Source of the DNA: Roseiarcus sp963780825 | GTDB taxonomy: Bacteria; Pseudomonadota; Alphaproteobacteria; Rhizobiales; Beijerinckiaceae | Length of the DNA stretch: 64,000 nucleotides | NCBI GenBank assembly: GCA_963780825.1 | Contig: CAWADL010000025.1 | Span: 1 to 64,000, forward strand | Direction: 5' to 3' | In this document: one piece after another, positions 1 through 10,228 of the stretch | Layout: each line of letters starts with the position of its first letter | Position numbering within the stretch: the first letter of the stretch is position 1 | Made by a program: the position numbers and the translations under genes | Notes under the pieces: model-generated | Databases searched by the model: none | The model's input: only the letters and a program-made list of their open reading frames with translations | What the model was told of the DNA's origin: nothing

Positions 1-1
1 C

Positions 2-763
2 ACGCCGGCGCATATGAAGCGCGATCTCGCGACGTTCGCGGGCAAGACCGGCCAATACGTGTTCATCTCCTCGGCGTCCGTCTACGAAAAGCCGGTCCGC
101 GATTGTCCGATCACCGAGCGCACAAAAATCGAGAACAAATATTGGTCGTACAGCCAGGACAAGATCGCCTGCGAGGCGCTGCTGCGCGACCAGAGCGCGC
201 TGCCCTACACGATCGTGCGCCCGAGCCATACGGTTCGCACGCACATGCCGATTCAGGTCGGCGACCCCGATCAGGCGATCCGCCGCATGATTGCAGGCAA
301 GCCCGTCATCGTCGCTGGCGACGGGTCGTCCTTGTGGACGCTGACCCGCTCCGTCGACGTCGCGACGCCGCTAGTGCGCCTGTTTGGCAACCCGGCCGCA
401 CTTGGGGATGACTTCCACATCACCACAGACCGCGCCTTTACGTGGAACCAGATCCACGAGGCGATTGCGCGCGGTTTCGGGGTCGAAGCCGTCCACGCGC
501 CTATTCCGACGGAGACGCTGGTCAAGTTCTATCCCGAGTGGGCGGGGCCATTGCTCGGCGACAAGAGTTGGTCGGCGCTTTTCGACAACACGAAGGTGAA
601 ACGCGTGGCTGGCGACTTCCCAGCGTCGCGGGACATCGACGAGATCCTGGCGGATTCCGTCATGCACGCGAAAGCTCGGCTGCAGGCGCCGGCGCCGCTT
701 GAGAGCGAGGAGGATCGGGTGATCGACAGGGTGATTGCTCGACAGAAGGGATTGGCTCCTTAG
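2..763 (+). CDS. NAD-dependent epimerase/dehydratase (extended SDR), 5' end outside window
   Basis: The reading frame is open to the first bases of the window, so the N-terminal Rossmann part with its glycine-rich motif lies upstream and only about 250 C-terminal residues are seen. They include FISSASVY (active-site serine region), then YSQDK, the YxxxK catalytic pair of SDR enzymes, then YTIVRPSHTV, the usual substrate-loop strand. The remainder fits a sugar-nucleotide epimerase/dehydratase-like C-terminal domain. The ATG at 14 is internal to the fold and is not the true start. Substrate cannot be told. A remnant of a sugar permease follows about 190 bp downstream, which suggests this gene once sat in a sugar-uptake operon. 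Confidence 0.8.
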   Translation, partial: TPAHMKRDLATFAGKTGQYVFISSASVYEKPVRDCPITERTKIENKYWSYSQDKIACEALLRDQSALPYTIVRPSHTVRTHMPIQVGDPDQAIRRMIAGKPVIVAGDGSSLWTLTRSVDVATPLVRLFGNPAALGDDFHITTDRAFTWNQIHEAIARGFGVEAVHAPIPTETLVKFYPEWAGPLLGDKSWSALFDNTKVKRVAGDFPASRDIDEILADSVMHAKARLQAPAPLESEEDRVIDRVIARQKGLAP

Positions 764-949
764 GGCGCTTCCAGCTTTCTGAGCAACTTTTGCCGCGTTG
801 AGCTCAGTGTGAAACGGCGCGGAAACAACGCAAGCGCGCGCCGCCCGCTTCAGCAAAGTCATTATTGCGAGACCCGGATTAAAGCGGCCTCTGCCGAGCG
901 AGATTTCGTATGCGAGCCGCGCTTGCATAATAAAACCCAAGCCTCTTGA
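764..949. other. intergenic, no gene recognised
   Basis: Between the epimerase and the permease remnant. Short frames here do not resemble any protein I know and no hairpin or repeat stands out. Confidence 0.5.
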
Positions 950-1096
950 CTCACCGGCACTGGTTCAGGCGCCATGGTTGGAGCGATACTGCTTACAACC
1001 ATCGACAATGGTATGAGTCTTCTCAATGTTTCATCTTTCATCCAGCTCGTAATCAAAGGGCTGGTTCTGCTGGGCGCGCTCTCGATCGATTCCTAA
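950..1096 (+). pseudogene. C-terminal remnant of a ribose-type ABC permease (RbsC family)
   Basis: A 48-codon open stretch ending at TAA 1094-1096 reads as the last two membrane segments of a ribose/xylose-type permease: GAMVGAILLTTIDNGMSLL, then NVSSFIQLVIKGLVLLGALS. Intact homologues in this window (27694-28761) end with the same pattern of GT..GALVG, DNGL..LGVSSF and QMVIKGLVIIAAV. Nothing upstream supplies the rest of the protein, and an in-frame TGA at 947-949 closes the segment. Unlike the indel-broken genes elsewhere, this looks like a true deletion remnant. The call rests on motif similarity only. Confidence 0.6.
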
Positions 1097-1274
1097 ATCG
1101 TTGCGCATCGACAGTATCGACGATGAGGAGTGACCTTCTCAAAAGCGGAGGCGGGTGATCGGAGCCGTCGAGGGCGGCATGAGCGGCGGGCAGAAAACCC
1201 AACACTATGTTGCAAGCTCTTTGCGTTACGGAAAGACTGCGATCTGCAAGGCACTTGAACATTGGATCCAACTC

Positions 1275-2512
1275 ATGACCGACACTGTGCTCGATCGCTT
1301 CCTTCGCTACGTAGTCGTCGACACGCAATCGGATCCAGCGTCATCGACACAGCCTTCCACCGAGAAGCAGAAAACTCTTGGCCGCATGCTGGTCGAGGAA
1401 CTGCTCGCGATCGGCCTCTTCGATGCGCATCTGGATGAGCACGGCTACGTCTATGCAACCATTCCCTCCAATATCGAAAAGCCGGCGCCCGTCATCTGCT
1501 TCTGTTCGCACATGGACACCGCGCCCGATTTCACCGGCAACGGACGTCAAGCCGCGGATCGTAGCAAAACTACCGCGGCGGCGACATCCAGCTTTCGGGC
1601 GACCCGCGGCAGATCATCAGGGTCGCCGACAACCCTGCGCTGCTCGACCAGATTGGCGACGACATCATCACGACCGACGGCACGACTCTGCTCGGCGCCG
1701 ACGACAAGGCCGGGATCGCCGAGATCATGACGGCGGCGCAATTCCTCGTCGACAACCCCGGACATTCGGCACGGAGCAATCAAACTCCTGTTCACCCCGG
1801 ATGAGGAGATCGGTCGAGGCGTTGACAAGGTCGATCTGCAGAAGCTCGGAGCGGATTTCGGCTATACCGTCGACGGCGAGACGGCCGGCCATATCGAAGA
1901 CGAGACGTTCTCGGCAGACGGCGTGAAGATCACCATCCAGGGCGTCGCAATCCATCCCGGCTTTGCAAAAGGAAAAATGGAGAACGCCATCAAGATCGCC
2001 GGCGCGGTCATCGATCGGCTGCCGAAGGACGTCGCGCCGGAGACGACCTGCGGCAGGCAGGGGTTCGTCCATCCGATCAGCGTGACTGGCTCGATGGAAC
2101 AGGCGGTGATCAGACCTCATCATCCGCGACTTCGAAGAAGATGGCCTCGCCGCCAAGGAGGCCATGCTCAAGACTTTGGTGAAGGAGGTGATGGCGGACT
2201 ATCCCGGCTCGGTGCTACACCTTCGAGGTAAAGCAGCAGTACCGCAACATGAAGGCCGTACTCGAACGGCATCCCGAGGTCGTCGAGAATGCGCTCGAAG
2301 CCATCCGCCGCGCCGGGATGGCGCCGGTGCGCGGCAGCATTCGAGGCGGCACTGACGGATCGCGACTTTCCTTCATGGGCTTGCCCTGTCCCAACATATT
2401 CGCGGGCGGCCATGCGTTCCACTCGCCCCTGGAATGGATCAGCCGGCAGGATATGGAGAAGGCCGTTCGCGTACTGGTCGAATTGGCGAAGGTATGGGAG
2501 GAGCGAGCTTAG
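1275..2512 (+). pseudogene. pepT: peptidase T (tripeptide aminopeptidase, M20B), frameshifted
   Basis: PepT is a cytoplasmic dizinc exopeptidase that removes the N-terminal residue of tripeptides. Start is the ATG at 1275 (MTDTVLDRFLRYVVVDTQSD). Motifs in order: CSHMDTAPDF (zinc-ligand histidine and aspartate), GADDKAGIAEIM, then EEIGRGVDKVDLQKLGADFG, YTVDGETAGHIEDETFSADG, AIHPGFAKGKMENAI, GGTDGSRLSFMGLPCPN and FAGGHAFHSPLEW. These pieces lie in different frames, with breaks near 1545-1590, 1780, 2113 and 2217. Joined, they give a nearly full-length PepT of about 410 residues with no missing catalytic motif, so the breaks are more likely sequencing indels than decay. Confidence 0.85.
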
Positions 2513-2633
2513 CTACCGCCCGGGCTGTTGAGTGCGAACCCTCCGAACCGCGAGTCAGTCCCCTTGGGAGCGCCATCGCCAATCTTATGGGTCGAGCGGT
2601 TGCGACGAAAGCGAAGCGCCGGACCCGATCCCG

Positions 2634-4896
2634 TCAACTCACCGTCGCCGCTACTGCAGCCCGGCGGCGCAGGCGCGCCGCGTCCAGCAACATCTGCCCG
2701 GCCCACAGGTGCACGTTGCGCTGTCGGACCAGATCTCGCATCGCGCGGATGCGCAGGCGCTGCGCCTCCGGCGACATGCGGAGCGCCAGGTCGAACGCGT
2801 CCGCCATGCCATGCGCGTCGTAGGGGTTGACGATAACCGCCTCCGCGAGTTCGCGCGAGGCGCCAGCGAAACTCGATAACAGCAGCACGCCCTGTTCATC
2901 GTCGCGCGCGGCGATGAATTCTTTCGACACCAGGTTCATGCCGTCGTGCAGGCTCGAGACCACACAGACGTCCGCGGCGCGGAACAGTTCGAACACTTCG
3001 TCCGGCGAGTGATGGCGGATGGACAAAACAATCGGCCGGTAGTCGCCGGACCCGTATTTTTCGTTGATTCTGTCCGCCTCTTTGATCGCGTCGCTCTGCA
3101 GCGAACTATAGGATTCCAACTTGGCGCGGGTGGGCGCGGCCGCCTGCAGAAACACGAACTTGCCGCGCCATTCGGGCTTGCGCTCGAGCAGCATGTCGAC
3201 GCCCCGCATGCGGTCGATAATGCCTTTGGTATAGTCGAATCGCTCGATGCCAACGCCAATGCGGACGTCTGGCTTCAAACCGAAGCGCTCGATAACCGCG
3301 CGCCGGCAGTCGGGGACAGGCGCCTGCCGCGCCAAGGCCGCGGGCGGCCATTCAATCGAGATCGGATAGGCGCGCACCAGTGTTTCGTGGCCGCCCAACG
3401 CCACGAGATTGCGCTCGCGGTCGATGCGGCTCTCCATGTAACGATCGACGCCTTCGAGAAAATTGTTGCAGTGAAACCGGGTGTGAAAGCCGACGATCGA
3501 GCTGCCGAGCAATCCGTCGATGATCGCCTCGCGCCAGGGACAAATGCCGAAGGTCTCCGCGTTGGGCCAGGGAATGTGCCAGAACGTGATGATCGTCGCG
3601 CGCGGCAAACGCTCCCGGATCATCCGCGGCAGCAGAGCGAAGTGATAGTCCTGTACGAGCACGATCGGGTCTTCGCGCTGCGCCTCCGAAACGACGGCAT
3701 CGGCGAAGCGGCGGTTGACGGCAACGTAATGGGCCCAATCACTTTGCCGGAAAATGGGCCGCACGAAAGCAATATGACAGAGCGGCCATAACCCTTCGTT
3801 GGCGAACCCGTAGTAGTAGCCGTCTTGCTCCTCTTCGCTGAGCCAAACGCGCCGTAGTGAGTAGGCGGGTTGATCTGGAGGCACGGAGATCCGGTCATTG
3901 CGGTCGACGGTCTCGCGATCGGCCGTTCCCGAGCCGTGCGCGATCCAAACGCCGCCGCACGCGCGCATGACCGGCTCCAACGCCGATACCAGGCCGCTCG
4001 CGGGTATCTGGAGGCGGACTTCGCCATCGCTGTGGTTGTGGATGTAGGGCTCTCGATTGGACACCACCATCACTTGCGCGCCGGGAAGTTCCTCCTTCAG
4101 CAGTTGGTGCAGAGCGTCCGGCGACCATTCGACGTAAATTCCATTCGCGTATTTGCGCTCCAATCGGAGTTCGGAAAGCAGCGCCTCGATTTCGCGGCCG
4201 ACCGCCGGTTCAACAAGTCGCGGACCCTCGGGCGCGCTCCCCGCGTTGGCGAGCGCCGCGCGGAGCGCGGTGGTCCAGCCGCGCATCAGCGCGAATACGG
4301 CGACGGCGCCTAAAATCCCCAGCGCCGCCGCGACGACGGCCAGCGCCAGCGCCATGTATAGCTGGGCTTCGTGGGCGCGTTGCAGCACGAAACTCAAATC
4401 GTGCAGCACCAGCACTACACCGCCGACGTCCTTCACCTGGATGGGAAACACGCCGACGCTGACAGGTCGCCCCCGATCGGAAATGCGATAATAGCTGTCG
4501 ACGTGCACGGGATTGGCAGGACATTTGATCTCGGCCGGCATTTCCTTGGTCGCGTAACGCAGCTTTCCCTCGGAATCGCAAAAGCCGAGCGCCAGCAGAC
4601 GCTCGTCTTCGACGAGCCGCTCGAAATAGGCGCCGAGCTTGGATTGCGGCTCCAGGTCCAGCCCGCGCAGCGTCGCTTCGTCAATCGAGCGAAATACCAG
4701 AACTCGATCGCAATTCGATGTCGCGCTCCGACCAGTGATCAACCACGACGAAGGCCAGCTGGGTCATGCCGATGATGATCACAACGAAGTTGATCATGAT
4801 CACTAGCGCCGTGGGGCTCAACGCCACGCGGCGGAAGTCGCTCCACCAACGGCGGACGCGCGGGTGTCTGAGCGTTGCCGCGATACGTCGCCTCAA
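2634..4896 (-). CDS. otsA: membrane-anchored trehalose-6-phosphate synthase (GT20), one frameshift near the N-terminus
   Basis: Transfers glucose from UDP-glucose to glucose-6-phosphate to make trehalose-6-phosphate. Start is TTG at 4896, overlapping the stop of the upstream GH15 gene (TTGA), so the two are translationally coupled. Residues 1-65 (WWSDFRRVALSPTALVIMIN, first membrane segment) are in one frame; the rest continues in another after an indel near 4700-4740. A region of about 120 residues follows, then a second membrane segment (LYMALALAVVAAALGI), then the GT20 domain: VSNREPYIH, FWHIPWPNAETFG, GFHTRFHCNNFLEGV, IERFDYTKGI and LHDGMNLVSKEF. Typical soluble OtsA is about 460-480 residues, so this has a sensor-like extension of about 220 residues. 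Confidence 0.9.
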
Positions 4897-6681
4897 CGCC
4901 CGTTCTCCCAGCCGCGCGACAGACGCATGGCCGAAATGATGACGCCGACGAGCGAATAGGTCTGCGGGAAATTGCCCCAGAGCTCGCCCGTCGCCGGGTC
5001 GATGTCCTCAGACAGCAAACCGACGTGGTTGCGCCCGGCGAGCAGCTTCTCAAACATCGCCCGCCCTTCCTCGACGCGGCCGATCGCAGCGAGTGCGTCG
5101 ACATACCAGAACGTGCACACGGCGAATGAAACCGTGGGCTCGCCGAAATCGTCGGGCGCGTCGTAGCGCAACAACATGCCGTTGCGCGCCAGGCGATTTC
5201 CGATCAGTTCGACGGTCGAGATGAAGCGGGGATCTTGCGCCGAGACGAGGCCGATCTCATGCAGCAGCAGCACGCTGGCGTCGCATTCATCGCCGTCCAG
5301 ACTGCCGCAATAGGCGTTCAATCTTTCGTTCCAGGCGCGCGCGAGGATAGTGTTTCTGAGCTCTTCGGCGGACTTTCGCCATTGTTCCGCCGGGCCGGCA
5401 AGCGATAGCCGCTCCGCAATGCGCGCGAGCCGATCGCAGGCGACCCAACACATCGCCGCCGAATAGGTGTGCACGCGGACGCGACCGCGATACTCCCAGA
5501 TCCCGGCATCCGGCGTCAGCGCCAGTTTCAGCGCCATCGCGCCCAGCGGCTCCAGCCGCTCGAACAGCGCGACGTCGCCCTTCTTCGGCAGGCGTTCGTC
5601 AAAGAACATCTGCGAGGCGGCGAGGATGACGCCGCCATAGACATCGTGCTGGGTCTGAAGCGCCGCGGCGTTGCCAATGCGCACCGGGCCCTGGCCGCGA
5701 TAGCCCGCGAGGGTGGTCACGATACGCTCTTCCAGATCACTTTCCGGCAGGATGCCGTAGACCGGCTTCAGGATCGGTTGGCGTTCGAGCGCGATCACGT
5801 TGGCGATATATTCGATGAAGCGCTCCATCGTGGCGCTGGCGCCGACGCGATTGAGCGCCTGCACGGTGAAATGCGCGTCGCGAATCCAGCAGAAGCGGTA
5901 GTCCCAATTGCGCTCGGAATCCGGCGATTCGGGTATCGACGTCGTCAGCGCGGCGACGATGGCGCCCGTCTCGGCGAATGAGCACAGATGAAGTGTGATC
6001 GCGGCGCGGATCACCGCCTCCTGCCAATCAAACGGCACATTGAGGTTTCGCACCCAACCGAGCCAATATTCCCGCGTTCGCTCTTCGAAGTCGGCGCCGA
6101 TGCGCTCGGGGGCGTCGGGCAGCGTTTCGTCGGCGTGGAGAATGAAGGTCAGCGGTCGCGTCAGAACGAAGCCGCCGCCACTAACACATAGCTTACCGAC
6201 GCGTCAGTGCTGACGCGAAACTCGCTTCCGTCAATCACGTAGCTGATATGGTTGGAGCCTTGCACGACATTCGGCGCGCGTCCGCCATAGTCGCGCAAGG
6301 TCGTAAGACCGCGCGTACGCGGCAGAGGCCTGTGAGCGGCTCGATGCGGCGGATCAGCATCGGCGGCCTATGCATGCGCCCGGAAATCGGGAACAAAGGC
6401 GCAAAATCGGTGATGGCGAAGGAGCCGCCGGATCGCAGGGTGACGACTGTGCGCAAAATGGCGGTGTTGCGCACATATGTCTGCTCGGCATGAAAAGTCT
6501 TCGTCGGGCGCGATGGCGAACAGGCCGCGCTCCTCCTGGCTCCATCGATCAGAGCGCAGAAGATAGGGTCGCCATCGAGGCGCGGCCAGCAAGTCCAGAC
6601 CATGCGTCCCTGCCGGTCGATCAGCGACGCCAGGGCGCCATTTCCAATGACCGCCAGATCGAGCGAGGGTTTGCGAGTCAA
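4893..6681 (-). pseudogene. glycoside hydrolase family 15 (glucoamylase/trehalase-like), frameshifted
   Basis: GH15 enzymes hydrolyse alpha-glucosidic bonds with inversion; bacterial members next to otsA are often trehalases or glucoamylase-like. Start is TTG 6681 (MTRKPSLDLAVIGNGALASL) with AGAGGTGAG upstream. The N-terminal beta-sandwich domain is interrupted by indels near 6535, 6495, 6255 and 6185. From about 6053 the (alpha/alpha)6 barrel is intact: SIPESPDSERNWDYRFCWIR with RDAHFTVQAL, then LDGDECDASVLLLHEIGLV, ending VGVIISAMRLSRGWENGR. The gene couples to the downstream trehalose-6-phosphate synthase by an overlapping stop/start. Together they suggest trehalose synthesis and turnover. 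Substrate is inferred from context only. Confidence 0.82.
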
Positions 6682-6998
6682 GTCTCACCTCTTTGTTTGG
6701 CGCGCAGGGCCCCGGTTCGAGAAGCTCGGGGATCCCGCGGATTGAAACGCCGGCCGCTAGCTTCTCGGCCGCATTGCGGTAAACTCCGTGTCGCGACCGT
6801 TGAAGAAACGCCGGATCACGCAAGTAGGTTCGCGCCGCCGTCGATTTTTATCAGTCGCGAGCACGCGATTTACCGTCTGCGGCGCAAGGCATCAGGCGGA
6901 TTGACGGTAGCCCTTAGTCCATCTGGCCGGATTGCCTTAACCTCGACACGAAGCGGCGCCAGGGGTGGCATGGAGCCGACGGAACACAAGGCGGATCT
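6682..6998. other. divergent intergenic region, nothing recognised
   Basis: Holds the ribosome binding site of the GH15 gene on the minus strand and the leader of the PRC-barrel gene on the plus strand. No gene, repeat or clear operator was identified. Confidence 0.5.
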
Positions 6999-7532
6999 AT
7001 GAATGGCCGCTTGTTGAGCGCGCGTCGCTCATTCTTGCTAATCCTTGCCTTCGTTTCGGCCCTTCGGCCGACCCTGGCGGATACCACAGCTCCCGACGCG
7101 GCCAGTCCTGCTCCTGCGGCATCGCCGTCGTCGACCCGATCGACTGCGGTTGATGGCGGCACCTCCGCGCTCGTGGTTGACGACGCGGGAGCGCAAACGC
7201 TGTTGAGTGTTCCCGTGCAGACGTCCAAGGGCGAGGATCTTGGTAGGGTCGTTGACATCGTCATCGATCGCAATGGCGCGCTGCTGGCGGCCGTCATCGA
7301 CTTTGGCGGCTTCCTCGGCGTCGGCTCACGCAAAATTGCAGTCGATTGGCGCATCCTGCATTTCCCCAAGGCCGGCGGACTGAGCAAGCTGGTCGCCGAT
7401 TTGCCTCTCGACCAATTGCGAAGCGCGCCCGCTTTCAAGCCGGGCGAATCGATTGTGATCATGGGCGCGCCCGCGGCCCCAACCGCGAGCCGGACCGCAC
7501 CTTCGGCGACCCCAAGTCCCGCGGGCGCCTAA
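6999..7532 (+). CDS. exported PRC-barrel domain protein
   Basis: 177 residues. An N-terminal hydrophobic signal (SFLLILAFVSALRPTLA) is followed by an Ala/Pro/Ser-rich linker. Residues 60-150 form a PRC-barrel: LLSVPVQTSKGEDLGRVVDI, VIDRNGALLAAVIDFGGFLG, then VGSRKIAVDWRILHF. PRC-barrels are small beta-barrel modules found in photosynthetic reaction-centre H subunits and in many stress-related exported proteins. The C-terminal tail is again Ala/Pro-rich. An MFS transporter gene follows after 6 bp, so the two are probably cotranscribed. A precise role cannot be assigned. Confidence 0.8.
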   Translation: MNGRLLSARRSFLLILAFVSALRPTLADTTAPDAASPAPAASPSSTRSTAVDGGTSALVVDDAGAQTLLSVPVQTSKGEDLGRVVDIVIDRNGALLAAVIDFGGFLGVGSRKIAVDWRILHFPKAGGLSKLVADLPLDQLRSAPAFKPGESIVIMGAPAAPTASRTAPSATPSPAGA

Positions 7533-7538
7533 ACCTTA

Positions 7539-8791
7539 ATGGCGTCAACTGTGCGGCATTATCCGGCAGCGCCGCCTTCTGTATCGAAGAAATTACCGAA
7601 CCGCAGCTGGCGCGGGCTCGATTGGTGCGTGTTCTTCGTTGCCGACGTGCAGACCGGATTCGGCGCCTTCGTGTCGGTATTTCTGACTGACCAGAAGTGG
7701 ACGCAAGCCGACATCGGTCTGCTGCTCACGGTGAGCGGCTTGGTCAGCCTGTTTGGACAGGCGCCCTGCGGAGCGTTGGTAGACGCGGCCGCGCTCGAAG
7801 CGCGGGTTGGCGGCTTTTTCGCTGGTGGCGATCGCGGCCAGCGCCTTTACCTTCGCCGCCTATCCGATCTTCGTCGTTGCGCTCGCGTCTCGTCTGGTGC
7901 TCGCCATCGCCAGTTGCATCCTCGGTTTGTCGCTGGTCGCGCTCAGCCTTGGACTGGCGGGCGAACGAGATCTCGCGCGTCGGCTCGGCCGCAATGCGGC
8001 TTTTGCCTCAGCCGGGACCGGAATCGCCGCGGCGCTCATGGGCGCCTCGGGCTACTGGGTCTCGGATCGCGCCGTATTTTACCTCGCCGGCGCGCTCACC
8101 ATCCCCGCCATCGTCGCGTTGTTCTATATCCGCGCCGACGACATCGCCCCAGCCTCGTGTCGACGGGAACAGCGCCGGGTTTGGCGCTCAACTCGCGGGC
8201 TTTCTCACCGTGCTTCGCCAACGCCGCGTGATCATTTTCGCGCTTTGTGTGCTGATGTTTCACCTGGCCAACGCGGCGATGCTGCCTTTGGCCGCCAGCA
8301 TGGTGACGCTGCGTTCAAGCAAACTGGCGACGATTCTCGTCGCCGCAGCGATTGTGGTCCCGCAATTCACGGTGACCGTGCTCTCGCCGATTGTGGGTCG
8401 GTTGGCCGAAAGCTGGGGTCGGCGGCCGCTGCTTCTGTTTGGTTTTGGAGCTCTTGCGATTCGCGGCGTGTTGTTCGCGCTGGTCGCCGACCCCCGCGCG
8501 CTCGTCGCCATCCAACTTCTTGACGGCGTGTCCGCAGCCTCGCTCGGAGTTTTGGTGCCCCTCACCATCGCTGATCTCACGCGCGAGTCAGGTCACTTCA
8601 ATTTGGCGCAGGGTTCGATTGGTTGCGCGATGGGATTCGGCGCCTCGCTCAGCACCACGCTGAGCGGAAACTTGAGTGATCGCTACGGCAGTGCTTTCGC
8701 CTTCGACACGCTGGCGGTTCTCGCTGTGCTTGGCCTCGCCCTCGTCACGATGGCGATGCCGGAAACCCGGCCTAATTCAATTTCAAAATGA
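7539..8791 (+). pseudogene. major facilitator superfamily transporter, frameshifted
   Basis: Three successive frames join into one polytopic protein of about 415 residues. Segment 1 (from ATG 7539) gives MFS helices 1-2: FFVADVQTGFGAFVSVFL, DIGLLLTVSGLVSLFGQAP. Segment 2 (from about 7800) reads FSLVAIAASAFTFAAYPIF onward, through ALMGASGYWVSDRAVFYLAG. Segment 3 (from about 8165) holds the C-terminal six helices: LAGFLTVLRQRRVIIFALCV, IVGRLAESWGRRPLLLFGFG and LSDRYGSAFAFDTLAVLAVL. Indels lie near 7795 and 8165. The NLSDRYG and ESWGRRPLL loops match MFS cytoplasmic loops. Substrate unknown; drug or sugar efflux is possible. Confidence 0.8.
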
Positions 8792-8836
8792 TGTGATCAG
8801 CGCCTGTGCGATAGGGCGCTTGTTCGTTGCTATCCC

Positions 8837-8989
8837 CGTCATGGCCGGACTTGTTCCGGCCCATCCACGTCGTGACGCGGCTCGTCGGCTTCAGAACTCG
8901 AACCCTCGCGTGTGCAGGCGACGCTGCTTTATTCTGAAAGCTGGAGGCGCGTCGCGGCGTGGATGGCCGGGACAAGCCCGGCCATGACG
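8837..8989. repeat. palindromic intergenic repeat, family B (copy 1)
   Basis: Two inverted arms bound about 150 bp: CGTCATGGCCGGACTTGTTC at the left and a matching GCGTGGATGGCCGGGACAAG ... GGCCATGACG at the right. A second copy lies at 12135-12283. The arms themselves are imperfect palindromes (GGCCGGGACAAGCCCGGCC). This type of repeat is common between genes in Hyphomicrobiales. It sits between convergent genes and may also act in transcript termination. Confidence 0.75.
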
Positions 8990-9054
8990 AAATGACGCGT
9001 TTTGAGGCATACCTCGCGTCGTTGGATGGCAACTAAAGTCAGCTTGATCGGGAA

Positions 9055-10128
9055 TCACTCCAGCGCCGCGATCAGACAGCCGTGAGTCGCGCGCGCCCAT
9101 GCTGCGCAAATATCATCCGTCGATAGGTCTCCAAATAGTCCTTCGCCATGCGACGCGCGGTGAAGCGCTCCTCGAAATCGCTCGCGGACGCGCTCGCGCG
9201 GTAGCCGGATAGCTTCTTTGACGGCGTTGATGGCGCTGCGGACATCCTCGACAACGAAGCCGGTGACGCCATGCTCCACGATTTCTGGGGCTGAACCACG
9301 ATTGAAGGCGATCACGGGCGTTCCACACGCCATCGCTTCGATCATGACCAGGCCAAACGGCTCGGGCCAATCGATCGGCGTCAAAAGGGCGGAGGCGCCG
9401 CTCAAGAACTCGGGCTTGCGGGCGTCGTCGATCTCACCAATAAAGTCCACATTTGGATCGTTGAGCAGCGGCACGATTTCTTTCTTGAAATAATTTGTGT
9501 CGGCCGGGTCGACCTTTGCCGCAATCTTCAGCGGCAGCATGCAGGTGCGCGCAATTTCGATCGCACGTACGAGGCCTTTTTCTTCCGAAACGCGTCCTAG
9601 AAACGCCAAATAGCCGGGCTTTACCGGCTGCGGAAGCAACAACTCTTCCGGCAGGCCGTGCAGGACGGTCGCGACAAAATTGGCTTGTGGCAGCGGTCGG
9701 CGCTGCGAGTCCGAAATCGAGATGACCGGGACTTTGGAGAAGGTTGAAAAGATGGGCTGCAGCTCAGGCAAATCGAGACGTCCGTGCAGCGTCGTCACAA
9801 AGGGCGTTGATTGTCGCGACATCAGCGAGAAGGGATAGTAGTCTAGGTGGCAGTGGACGATGTCGAATTCATTCGCGCGCCGCGCAACCTGCTCGACAAG
9901 CTCCATGTGCAGCGCATTGGGATCGCGCACGGTTCCGTCCAATCGAAGCGCGCGCGGCCAGATCGACTCCAGCTTCGCGGACGTAACTGAATCGCCGCTT
10001 GCGAAAAGCGTGACGTCGTGGCCAAGCGCCACGAGCTCTTCAGTCAACCACGACACCACTCTCTCAGTGCCTCCGTACAATTTCGGCGGCACGGCCTCCG
10101 TCAATGGCGCGACCTGAGCAATCTTCAT
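9055..10128 (-). CDS. glycosyltransferase family 4 protein, C-terminal frameshift
   Basis: 357 residues as read. The N-terminal Rossmann domain begins MKIAQVAPLTEAVPPKLYGG (donor-side GGTERVV loop); a ribosome site AAGGAG lies about 11 bp upstream of the ATG at 10128. The C-terminal half carries the E-x7-E retaining-GT motif (EPFGLVMIEAMACGTPV) and HGVTGFVV. From about residue 317 the frame leaves the family pattern. The alternative frame supplies EERFTARRMAKDYLETYRRM, the usual end of these enzymes, so an indel near 9175-9190 is likely and the true stop is near 9072. It probably transfers a sugar from a nucleotide donor; substrate unknown. Its neighbours are glycogen and trehalose enzymes. 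Confidence 0.85.
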   Translation of the reverse strand: MKIAQVAPLTEAVPPKLYGGTERVVSWLTEELVALGHDVTLFASGDSVTSAKLESIWPRALRLDGTVRDPNALHMELVEQVARRANEFDIVHCHLDYYPFSLMSRQSTPFVTTLHGRLDLPELQPIFSTFSKVPVISISDSQRRPLPQANFVATVLHGLPEELLLPQPVKPGYLAFLGRVSEEKGLVRAIEIARTCMLPLKIAAKVDPADTNYFKKEIVPLLNDPNVDFIGEIDDARKPEFLSGASALLTPIDWPEPFGLVMIEAMACGTPVIAFNRGSAPEIVEHGVTGFVVEDVRSAINAVKEAIRLPRERVRERFRGALHRASHGEGLFGDLSTDDICAAWARATHGCLIAALE

Positions 10129-10228
10129 GGGGTGGGTCTCCTTCGATGAAGGAGACTTCGGGAATGCAGATTTGTTCCAGGGATCTGCGGTTCGCTGAGT
10201 TCAATTCACGGGCACTTGCCAGAAAAAT

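Noticed and set aside
5469..5981. 170-residue plus-strand frame opposite the GH15 gene
   Set aside because: Antisense shadow of a conserved barrel domain.
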